From the NCBI GenBank assembly GCA_030740295.1, contig JASLXP010001149.1, positions 1 through 5,143 of the forward strand: a stretch of 5,143 nucleotides of DNA. Direction: 5' to 3'. A model generated the notes under the pieces. The model made no database searches. It was not told the DNA's origin and saw only the letters and a program-made list of their open reading frames with translations. How positions within the stretch are numbered: the first letter of the stretch is position 1; each line of letters begins with the position of its first letter. This DNA comes from Planctomycetota bacterium (GTDB lineage Bacteria; Planctomycetota; PUPC01; JACPCR01). The translations under genes were made by a program, and so were the position numbers. Positions 1-5,143 of this stretch are shown here, piece after piece.

Positions 1-57
1 TTCACCCTTCACCATTCACCTCTTCCCCCACCATTCACCTCTTCCCCACCTCTTCCC
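1..57. repeat. Pyrimidine-rich tandem repeat after the LamG gene
   Basis: Two identical 18-base copies, ACCATTCACCTCTTCCCC, lie at 11-28 and 30-47 with a period of 19. A shortened third copy (ACCTCTTCCC) lies at 48-57, and a looser TTCACCCTTCACC-type unit fills 1-13. Read on the minus strand, this is a purine-rich GGGGAAGAGGTGAATGGT repeat that starts directly at the stop codon of the gene ending at 58. No ORF or hairpin explains it. A related tract lies at 3438-3466. It is probably a dispersed intergenic repeat, but its function is unknown, and its left end may lie outside the window. Confidence 0.8.
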
Positions 58-999
58 TCACTGCAAGCCACAGGCCTCAAAATTCATTACGACTTCACCG
101 GAGGTGAGAGCCCTGTCGTATATGACCACCCCGCCGAGACGCCCGATCCAATCGCGTGGGTCTGCATATTCATCGCCGAGCACAAAGTGATGGGTCGATT
201 CCCAGTTGCTGAAATCGCCTCTCACTTTGTCCGTCTCGAAAACCAACCCACCGTTCAGGTAATAGCGCATGATGCCGGGCGAGTAGGTCATGACCACGTG
301 TGACATCTTATTGATGGGCACTTTGCCGATGACTAACTCATGCCCGTTCGTTGCGGTGCCGGTGATGGATGTCTTCAACCGAATGATGAGAGAGTTGCCC
401 GACTGTCCCAGGGTGAAGTTTCTGACGTAGCCATCGGTGGAAAACGTGATCGCACGTGCTGGGCCGGTTTGAGAGGCGCTTTCGGATTGCATGAGCGTTT
501 CAATGGTCAACTCGTGCGAAGTGGTGCATCGCTTGAACAGCAATTGATTCACGGAATCCACCACGAAACCTCCGCCCGTGCAGACGAGATTGCCTTTGGG
601 GTCGATGGTTGCTTTTCCACGAGCCTTCAGGTTGGCCGCGCCATCTTCGCGGCGCCAGACAAAGACGATATCGTCTCCAACTGCTGGCCAGCCCTCGGCC
701 CTTCTCATCAATCTCTCGATCTGTATGCGATGTGTCTCTAACGTCCCTGTCTGCCCGAGCTGTTGAAGCTTGTCGAGCGACAGTTTCAGAGCCTGCACTT
801 TTCCCTGGCTGGCAAGTTTCTCGGCCTGCGCGATTAGCTTTCTGGCCTGTGCCTCGCGCTGGGTTCTTTCATGGATTCGCTGCACTTCGGAAGCGACCGC
901 TTGGACCTGCCGACTCAAGTCTTTCTGTTCGCCGCGCAGCTTTGAAGTGTGCCGCGACAGGCCGATCAGCAATACCGCGAAAATGGCAACGAGGGCCAC
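58..999 (-). CDS. Membrane-anchored coiled-coil protein with C-terminal LamG/jellyroll domain
   Basis: This is probably a single-pass membrane protein that exposes a carbohydrate- or protein-binding jellyroll domain outside the cytoplasm; its ligand is unknown. From the GTG at 997-999 it has 313 residues. Residues 2-14 are hydrophobic (ALVAIFAVLLIGL), about 16-80 form a charged, heptad-like helix rich in Gln, Glu, Lys and Arg, and about 110-310 resemble a Laminin_G_3 (concanavalin A-like) domain, with a typical C-terminal run of HVVMTYSPG, YYLNG, LGDEY and GGVVIYDRALTSGEV. The GTG is a poor start: it has no clear ribosome binding site and opens straight into the membrane helix. The same frame stays open upstream to 1155 and encodes a credible cytoplasmic tail ending in PRWARYS, which would satisfy the positive-inside rule. 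The true start therefore probably lies near 1156, after a frameshift. The gene follows the kinase gene on the same strand and may share its transcript. The domain call is firm; the role is not. Confidence 0.75.
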   Translation of the reverse strand: MALVAIFAVLLIGLSRHTSKLRGEQKDLSRQVQAVASEVQRIHERTQREAQARKLIAQAEKLASQGKVQALKLSLDKLQQLGQTGTLETHRIQIERLMRRAEGWPAVGDDIVFVWRREDGAANLKARGKATIDPKGNLVCTGGGFVVDSVNQLLFKRCTTSHELTIETLMQSESASQTGPARAITFSTDGYVRNFTLGQSGNSLIIRLKTSITGTATNGHELVIGKVPINKMSHVVMTYSPGIMRYYLNGGLVFETDKVRGDFSNWESTHHFVLGDEYADPRDWIGRLGGVVIYDRALTSGEVVMNFEACGLQ

Positions 1000-1156
1000 A
1001 GAGTACCGAGCCCATCGGGGCTGCTCTGCCGGCTTGCTGCTTATGGGACGGAGATCAAATTCAGTATCGTCTTCCTGAATGCTGGCCGGTTGCTCTGCTA
1101 TGTTTCTGTTTGGCCGATGTCCAAAAGCGCCGAGTGTAGCCTCTCTCCAGCGGCAT
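1000..1156 (-). other. Probable displaced N-terminal coding segment of the LamG membrane protein
   Basis: The frame of the LamG gene is open from 999 back to 1155, where it meets a TGA (1156-1158). It encodes about 52 residues without a usual start codon, including an acidic stretch (QEDDTEFDLRPI) and a basic one just before the membrane helix (PRWARYS). An ATG at 1154-1156 lies in another frame, and that frame reaches a (GA)n tract (1141-1147) within four codons. Gain of one GA unit there, or loss of one base, would join ATG-Pro-Leu-Glu to the open frame and give a protein of about 366 residues. This could be a real mutation or a sequencing error. The ribosome binding site for the ATG is weak (TAAGG about 20 bases upstream). 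Confidence 0.45.
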
Positions 1157-1194
1157 CAATCACATCAAACAAAACCTTACAAATGGGGGACGCA

Positions 1195-1648
1195 TCAACT
1201 GTGCGGATCGAGCGGCAGGATTTTTACCAGCCTCAGACGATTACCTTTTCCCTCGGTGTAATCATGTTCGACTTCATCGACCAGAGTATGAATGACCAAC
1301 AGCCCGATCCCGTGGGTCTTGCCGCTGGCCAGAAATTCTTCCGCGGTCGGTCCTTTGTTTTCGGGCAGGAGAGAAACGTTGAGCTTCATCGACCAGTTCC
1401 ACAATGAGCCGGTCTTTGCTGAAGACCACTCGCAGATACAGTTTAAGGTGGTGCTCCGGGTCTTCGCCTTTCCCGTGCTGCACCACGTTCGTAGATGCCT
1501 CATCGACGGCCATGACGATTTGCGCGCCATCATCCTCTGAAAAGCCAAAATCCTCTGCTGCCTGTTGAATGGCCTCGCGTACCACCCTCATAAAGCCGGC
1601 AGTCGCGGGAATGCAAATCGTGACATATGCATCATCTTGTTCTGACAT
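1195..1648 (-). CDS. RsbW/SpoIIAB-type serine kinase (anti-sigma factor), frameshifted
   Basis: This belongs to the HATPase_c_2 family of cytoplasmic kinases, which phosphorylate a STAS partner and bind a sigma factor or another target. The ATG at 1646-1648 has a good ribosome binding site (GAGAGG, 7 bases upstream) and lies 16 bases after the STAS stop codon. The first 95 residues read in one frame and include the N box (DEASTNVVQHGKG, Glu50 and Asn54). The frame then breaks near the CCC at 1363-1365. The original frame stops at 1274, while the next frame carries the expected C-terminal half: ENKGPTAEEF, the G2 box THGIGLLVI, and GNRLRLVKIL, ending at 1195. Removing one base from CCC restores a 150-residue protein, close to the usual family length. 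The G1 box (normally DxGxG) reads DEAQR, so both glycines are missing. As written the product lacks part of the nucleotide-binding site. The cause may be pseudogenisation or a homopolymer sequencing error. Confidence 0.85.
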
Positions 1649-1664
1649 GTCTAAACCTCTCAAT

Positions 1665-2027
1665 TCATTCTAAAAAATCATTCACAGCTTCGTCGACAGT
1701 ATCAAATATGTTCAAGTGACCATCTAACCCAAGGAGCTTTGCAATCTGAACAATCGAATCAGGTACGCTGGCAAGCGCCAGTCTCTCCGCCAGTTGCCGG
1801 TTGGCATCAACCACCACTGCGAGGCCCGTGCTGTTAATATAGGACAAGTCTTTCAGTGACAGAATCAAAGCTGCTGAATGTCCCTCCAATACTTGTTGGA
1901 CACCTTTGTCCATTCTGGTGCTGAATTCGTCTTCGGTACTGACGTCCACGAATCCCCCGGCCAGGAGCACTGTGACCCGGGCCTCGCCAGACTTTCTCTG
2001 CTCGAGGGAGATGTTCAATCGCTTCAT
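1665..2027 (-). CDS. STAS-domain anti-sigma-factor antagonist
   Basis: This is a 120-residue, single-domain STAS protein of the SpoIIAA/RsbV type. In the known mechanism the unphosphorylated form captures the cognate kinase and frees its target, and phosphorylation by the kinase switches this off. The motif DLSYINSTGLAVVVDA (about 60-75) carries the conserved site, with Ser66 the expected phosphoacceptor followed by Thr67-Gly68. The alternating strands and helices and the C-terminal helix (TVDEAVNDFL) fit the fold. I chose the ATG at 2025-2027 because the family normally starts a few residues before the first strand (RVTVLLAGG). A GGAA lies just upstream; the upstream GTG at 2061-2063 would add 12 residues with no family support. 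The kinase gene follows after 16 bases, so the two are almost certainly co-transcribed partners. No PP2C phosphatase or sigma factor gene is in the window. Confidence 0.92.
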   Translation of the reverse strand: MKRLNISLEQRKSGEARVTVLLAGGFVDVSTEDEFSTRMDKGVQQVLEGHSAALILSLKDLSYINSTGLAVVVDANRQLAERLALASVPDSIVQIAKLLGLDGHLNIFDTVDEAVNDFLE

Positions 2028-2088
2028 CTGTTCCGAGACTAAAACTATGGTGCTGCCGGCCACAAGAATTCACGGCCTGAATTGAGCC

Positions 2089-2097
2089 ATCATAGCA
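2089..2097 (-). promoter_or_regulatory. Candidate extended -10 promoter for the STAS operon
   Basis: On the minus strand the sequence TGCTATGAT forms a TGn extended -10 element followed by TATGAT, which differs from TATAAT at one position. It lies about 60 bases upstream of the STAS ATG. No good -35 box is visible at 16-18 bases spacing, which is tolerated when an extended -10 is present. It lies in the divergent intergenic region 2028-2266, where I see no other convincing element and no clear promoter for the plus-strand gene. Confidence 0.3.
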
Positions 2098-2266
2098 TGC
2101 TTGAAGCGAGCTTGGCGAATTCGCGGCTTCTTATGTGCGGTTCGCCTTGATACGTGGCAGGCAAGGAGATCCGTTGCGGCGAGTTACCTGCGAACTGATA
2201 CAAATACGTCCTCTAAACAGTGCGAGTTCTTCGCGCTCCAGAAAAGCTACCACAAGCAGAATAGCG

Positions 2267-2665
2267 ATGAGCCGCCTCACCCTTCTCTTATTCATTCTGG
2301 CCAGGCCGGCCCAGGCCGAACCGCCCGAAACAAGGATTGATTTCAATCGCGACATCCGTCCCGTGGTTTCGAATAAATGCTACTCCTGTCACGGGCCTGA
2401 TGAGAAGGAGCGCGAGGCGGAGCTTCGGCTGGATACCCCTGAGGGCGCCTTTCGAGTCAGGAAGGGCAAGTATGCAATCGTCCCCGGCAAACCGGAACGG
2501 AGCGAGCTGGTCCGCCGCATTTCAACTCTCGACAAAGACGATCTGCAGGCAACCATCATGCACCTCCTCGGCTTCGACCACGAACAGCTCACCTATCGAT
2601 TCCAGGGACGAGACTACCGCCTGACCGATGTGCACGGTCGTGTGGTGCCAGACATTTTGGTGTAG
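2267..2665 (+). CDS. Exported PSCyt1 cytochrome N-terminus fused to a DUF1501 C-terminus
   Basis: The 132-residue product starts with a signal peptide ([17 protein letters not shown], likely cut after AQA). It continues as a planctomycete cytochrome C (PSCyt1) domain: [16 protein letters not shown], the heme motif CYSCH (Cys38, Cys41, His42), [18 protein letters not shown], and [14 protein letters not shown]. PSCyt1 proteins usually continue with an MPP motif and then PSD1-type domains over many hundreds of residues. Here, after about residue 90, the sequence instead becomes [20 protein letters not shown] and [14 protein letters not shown], which is the usual extreme C-terminus of DUF1501 proteins. 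Those are commonly encoded directly downstream of PSCyt1/DUF1553 genes. The join is in frame, so a deletion of both gene bodies is the simplest explanation. I chose the ATG at 2267 for the signal peptide; the frame runs open upstream but is not protein-like. The product may be a non-functional remnant or a small exported heme protein. Confidence 0.85.
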   Translation: MSRLTLLLFILARPAQAEPPETRIDFNRDIRPVVSNKCYSCHGPDEKEREAELRLDTPEGAFRVRKGKYAIVPGKPERSELVRRISTLDKDDLQATIMHLLGFDHEQLTYRFQGRDYRLTDVHGRVVPDILV

Positions 2666-2691
2666 TCGGTTACATGGTGTGTGGGCCAGGT

Positions 2692-2703
2692 CCTATCGAT
2701 AGG
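2692..2703. repeat. Perfect 12-base palindrome CCTATCGATAGG
   Basis: A perfect 12-base inverted repeat without a spacer lies in the 98-base gap between the fused cytochrome gene and the lipoprotein gene, 61 bases before the latter's ATG. As a hairpin it would be weak (4-base stem) and no T-run follows, so it is not an intrinsic terminator. A dimeric regulator site is possible, but a chance palindrome is not excluded. Confidence 0.35.
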
Positions 2704-2763
2704 CTTGCCAGAGACTGAGTGCGCCAGTGCTCCTGAGGCCGCATCCCTATTTCCGGAACACTT

Positions 2764-3408
2764 ATGACCAGACCGTCAAGAACTCGAATCCTCGTCTACG
2801 GAATCTCCTGTCTGCTTCTGCTGGCCGCTGCCTGCAATCAGCACCTTGGCCACAAGCTGAAGCTGGCCGGCTATTCACCCAGAGAGGGCGATATGATTTT
2901 CCAGTCAATGCCACAGAATGATCTGGTTGTCGCCATCGAGGGAGTGACCAAATCAAAATACTCACACTGCGGGATTGTGATAAAAGAGGGTGGCCAATGG
3001 TCTGTCCTTGAGGCAATCGGCCCTGTGAAGAAGACGAGCCTGTGGAATTGGTCGAGGCGTGGCAGAGGGGGCAATTTCTGGTCTTATCGTTTGAAGGATG
3101 AATACCAGAAAAAGATCCCGGAAGTGATCAATCAGGCGAAGAAATTCATGGGGAAGCCTTACGACGTGAGATACAGAATGGATGATGAACGCATCTACTG
3201 TTCGGAGCTCTTATACAAGGCGTTCAAAGCGGCGACAGGCGAGGAACTGGGGAAGGCTGAAAGGCTGGGTGACCTCAATTGGAAACCGTTCGAGAGAACC
3301 ATCCGAAAGTACGAGCAGGGAGAGCCACCGCTTGACAGAAGAATCATCACGCCTGTTGGCGTCTCCAAAGCCACTCAGCTCGGGCTGGTTTTCAGTTCAA
3401 CGAATTGA
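2764..3408 (+). CDS. YiiX-type permuted papain-fold (NlpC/P60 superfamily) lipoprotein
   Basis: The 214-residue protein resembles E. coli YiiX and the circularly permuted NlpC/P60 hydrolases, thiol enzymes thought to cleave amide or related bonds in cell-wall or lipid substrates; the substrate here is not known. The N-terminus has a basic start, a hydrophobic stretch (about 9-23) and a lipobox-like LAAAC with Cys24 as the likely lipidated residue, so it probably acts at the membrane facing the periplasm. EGDMIFQ (41-47) opens the domain. The catalytic set appears in permuted order: His68 in KYSHCGIV, Glu83 in VLEAIG, and nucleophile Cys146 in IYCSELLYKAF. The C-terminal RRIITPVGVS resembles the conserved end of the family. 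The ATG at 2764 follows a GGAA about 5 bases upstream. It does not clearly share a function with its neighbours and is convergent with the radical SAM gene. Confidence 0.85.
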   Translation: MTRPSRTRILVYGISCLLLLAAACNQHLGHKLKLAGYSPREGDMIFQSMPQNDLVVAIEGVTKSKYSHCGIVIKEGGQWSVLEAIGPVKKTSLWNWSRRGRGGNFWSYRLKDEYQKKIPEVINQAKKFMGKPYDVRYRMDDERIYCSELLYKAFKAATGEELGKAERLGDLNWKPFERTIRKYEQGEPPLDRRIITPVGVSKATQLGLVFSSTN

Positions 3409-3437
3409 TTCCGGCACAAAGTAACCCTCTCGCCAGG

Positions 3438-3466
3438 GCCTTTAACCATCAACCATCTCTTCCTCA
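3438..3466. repeat. Short repeat tract at the end of the radical SAM gene, related to 1-57
   Basis: The tract contains AACCATC twice in tandem (3444-3450 and 3451-3457) followed by CTCTTCCTCA (3457-3466). The last bases are the stop codon of the minus-strand radical SAM gene. It resembles the ACCATTCACCTCTTCCC repeat at 1-57, which likewise begins at a stop codon. It lies in the convergent gap after the lipoprotein gene. A four-base CCCT/AGGG inverted repeat at 3425-3438 is too weak to call a terminator. Confidence 0.45.
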
Positions 3467-4753
3467 CGTATACCTCGCGTCCCGGTGCTGCGCTTGAAAA
3501 AATTCCGGCAGCATGCTGTCCACACGAAGCAAACCTTCGCGAGTGAGCAGGATCTCATCGCCTTCCCTTTTGAGCAGATTCTCCTGCTCGTATTTCTCGT
3601 AGACGGGGCCGAAGATTTCGAAGATGTCCTTATCGAACTTCTGGCGAAAGTAGTCCGCGTTCAGGCGGCCGACCTTTGTCTGAAGGATGAGCTCGCGGAT
3701 GAGCCTCTGATCTTCGGTGACCGGCAACGCGCGGTTGATTGGGATGACGTCTTCCTGGAGGAGCTTCACGTATTCATCCAACGTATCCACATTCTGGTAG
3801 TGCACGCCGCCGATGTGGCCAAATGAAGCGACTCCGGTGCCGGCCAAATCGGCCCCATGCCAGAGCCCGTCACGATAGACGAATCTCGTGCCCTCTTTCA
3901 CCATCGTGTAGGCGCTCGACACTATGTAGCCCGCCGCCTCGAGTTCCATGAACGCGTAATCGACCCATTCACGTTTAGTCTCCCACGTGGCGACCGGCGA
4001 TTCCTGCCCGTCTTGAAGAATGGCGCGGCTGTAGATCGTGTTGTATGGCAGCTCCATCTGGTAGATGGTCACGCTGTCCGGATCCATTTCGATGGCTTTG
4101 CGCACGCAGTCCTTCCAGTTATCCCAGCTCTCGCCGACCATGCCGGCGATGAGGTCGATGTTTACCGATTTGAAACCGGCCGCTCTGATCCAGTCGTAAG
4201 CTTTGAAAACTTCGGGAGACAGATGGGCGCGGCCATTCTCTTCAAGAACTTTGTCACTGAAGTTTTCGACGCCCAGACTGAGCCGGGTGACACCGATATC
4301 GCGCAGCGCCTGAACCTTGTGTTCCTTGAGTGTGCCCGGTTCGCATTCAAAAGTGACCTCTTCGGCCTCATCCCATGAAATGCTTTTGCGCAGGCGATCG
4401 ATGAGACCGCGGAGTTGTTTCGAGCCGAGGTAAGATGGTGTGCCTCCGCCGAAATAAACAAAACGGAACTGCCGGCCTTCAAAGACCGGCTGCTGACTGT
4501 AGAGCTCGATCTCACGGGCGAGCGCGTCGAGGTAGACCTCGACTTCGTTGGCATTCTTATCCGTGTAAACGCGGAAGTAACAGAACTTGCAGCGCTTCCG
4601 GCAGAACGGGATGTGAAGATAGAGGCCCAGTGGCGTTTCAGGGTTCGGACGGTTGATGGCAGCCCGGGCTTCGTCTGCGTGCTCCTGTCCCCAGAAGGAG
4701 AAGGGCGGGTAATTTGATATGAAGTAATTGCCGACTTCGGTTTCGTCTGACAT
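3464..4753 (-). CDS. Radical SAM protein of the HemN/HemW (coproporphyrinogen III oxidase-like) superfamily
   Basis: This is a complete 429-residue radical SAM protein. The cluster motif is Cys51-x3-Cys55-x2-Cys58 in YLHIPFCRKRCKFCYF. It is followed by the SAM-binding GGGTPS (102-107), FECEPG (135-140), RLSLGVENF (157-165), NIDLIAGMVGE (198-208), GTGVASFG (305-312) and a HemN_C-like C-terminal domain ending LLTREGLLRVDSMLPEFF. The order matches HemN/HemW proteins. The position where HemW has its heme-binding HNxxYW reads YRDGLW (293-298), so a classical heme chaperone role is doubtful. It is also not a typical HemN. It may be a HutW/ChuW-like or uncharacterised heme- or tetrapyrrole-related enzyme; the substrate cannot be read from the sequence. 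The ATG at 4751-4753 has GAGAG 6 bases upstream; the open frame further upstream overlaps the propeller gene and is not coding. It starts 11 bases after that gene's stop, implying co-transcription. Confidence 0.9.
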   Translation of the reverse strand: MSDETEVGNYFISNYPPFSFWGQEHADEARAAINRPNPETPLGLYLHIPFCRKRCKFCYFRVYTDKNANEVEVYLDALAREIELYSQQPVFEGRQFRFVYFGGGTPSYLGSKQLRGLIDRLRKSISWDEAEEVTFECEPGTLKEHKVQALRDIGVTRLSLGVENFSDKVLEENGRAHLSPEVFKAYDWIRAAGFKSVNIDLIAGMVGESWDNWKDCVRKAIEMDPDSVTIYQMELPYNTIYSRAILQDGQESPVATWETKREWVDYAFMELEAAGYIVSSAYTMVKEGTRFVYRDGLWHGADLAGTGVASFGHIGGVHYQNVDTLDEYVKLLQEDVIPINRALPVTEDQRLIRELILQTKVGRLNADYFRQKFDKDIFEIFGPVYEKYEQENLLKREGDEILLTREGLLRVDSMLPEFFQAQHRDARYT

Positions 4754-4764
4754 GTGACTCTCAG

Positions 4765-5143
4765 CTATTTGGCCCCGAAGCAATAAATCACGCCGTCGCC
4801 GTTCCCGATGACCAGTCTGCCGTGAGCAATCGAAGGAGACGCGGCAATCTGAGCGCCTGATTCGAAGCGCCAGATCTCCTTGCCGGAATTCAGATTGATC
4901 CGATAGAGGTTGCCATCCTCCGACCCGCACCACACGTGGTCGCCGGCAATGACAGGTGACGATTCCACACGAGCCTTCGTCTCAAACTGCCAGAGGATTT
5001 TACCCGACTTTGCTTCAAAACAATGGATGCGTTTATCACGTCCTCCGATGATAACCTTGCCCTTCGAGACGGCTGCAGAAGAAATGAACGGATGGCCGCG
5101 ATCTTCATCAGCAAATTCCCAGATCTTCTTGCTGGCCTTCCAG
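4765..5143 (-). CDS. PQQ-type beta-propeller repeat protein, C-terminal part (partial)
   Basis: Only the last 125 residues are in the window; the gene runs off the right edge at its 5' end. The sequence shows blade repeats with a period of 40 residues: AKSGKILWQFET is followed by LNSGKEIWRFES, each with a preceding SSPVI/ASPSI-type strand and a GG/GSEDGNLYR or GNGDGVIYCF strand. This is the PQQ_2/BamB-like propeller pattern, in which tryptophan-containing strands dock neighbouring blades. Such proteins are usually exported or periplasmic and act as scaffolds or sensors, while true PQQ dehydrogenases carry extra catalytic residues not visible here. The chain ends YCFGAK with no further domain. 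The radical SAM gene follows after 11 bases. The full domain layout, including any N-terminal signal or kinase domain, cannot be seen. Confidence 0.85.
   Translation of the reverse strand, partial: WKASKKIWEFADEDRGHPFISSAAVSKGKVIIGGRDKRIHCFEAKSGKILWQFETKARVESSPVIAGDHVWCGSEDGNLYRINLNSGKEIWRFESGAQIAASPSIAHGRLVIGNGDGVIYCFGAK

Noticed and set aside
1..60. A CRISPR array
   Set aside because: The period is only 19 bases, with one base between identical copies and no spacers, and there are no cas genes.
340..1407. Several plus-strand open frames of 60-176 codons opposite the LamG and kinase genes
   Set aside because: They are antisense to recognisable domains, overlap one another in different frames, and show no family-like motifs or ribosome binding sites.
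2135..2266. An N-terminal extension of 44 codons for the fused cytochrome gene
   Set aside because: It would place an internal signal peptide after a non-protein-like, Ser/Arg-rich stretch; the ATG at 2267 directly starts a signal peptide.
2666..2763. An intrinsic terminator after the fused cytochrome gene
   Set aside because: No stable GC-rich hairpin followed by a T-run is present; the palindrome at 2692-2703 has no usable loop.
3857..4378. A 173-codon plus-strand open frame opposite the radical SAM gene
   Set aside because: It lies entirely antisense to conserved radical SAM coding sequence and its translation resembles no family; it is a shadow of the real gene's codon bias.
4754..4933. 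A 60-codon N-terminal extension of the radical SAM protein
   Set aside because: It overlaps the propeller gene in another frame and is Arg-rich without family similarity; the ATG at 4753 has a good ribosome binding site and the expected N-terminus.

Overview
The window looks like chromosomal DNA from a bacterium of the Planctomycetes-Verrucomicrobia group. The strongest pointer is the gene at 2267-2665. It combines the start of a planctomycete-type cytochrome (PSCyt1) protein with the last part of a DUF1501 protein, two families that usually sit next to each other in these phyla. The LamG-type membrane protein and the PQQ-type propeller fit the same assignment. This is inference from protein style; there is no rRNA or other phylogenetic marker in the window.

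Layout. (1) 1-57 is a pyrimidine-rich tandem repeat immediately after the stop codon of the first gene. (2) 58 to about 2027, minus strand, reads in transcription order as a STAS anti-sigma-factor antagonist (2027-1665), an RsbW-type serine kinase/anti-sigma factor split by a one-base frameshift (1648-1195), and a membrane-anchored protein with a coiled coil and a LamG/jellyroll domain (999-58, probably with a further N-terminal tail in 1000-1156). The close spacing suggests one operon, which would be a partner-switching signalling unit. (3) 2028-2266 is the divergent intergenic region. (4) 2267-2665, plus strand, is a short exported c-type cytochrome-like ORF that looks like an in-frame deletion fusion. 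(5) 2764-3408, plus strand, is a YiiX-type permuted papain-fold lipoprotein. (6) 3409-3463 is a short convergent gap. (7) From 5143 to 3464, minus strand, lie the C-terminal part of a PQQ-type beta-propeller protein and, 11 bases later, a radical SAM protein of the HemN/HemW superfamily.

The most notable points are the PSCyt1-DUF1501 fusion, the frameshifted kinase with a degenerate G1 box, the apparently displaced start of the LamG membrane protein, and related repeats that begin at the stop codons of two unrelated minus-strand genes. I see no CRISPR array, tRNA, rRNA, transposase or phage gene. I find no convincing new multi-gene system. The nearest candidate is the STAS-kinase-LamG membrane protein arrangement.
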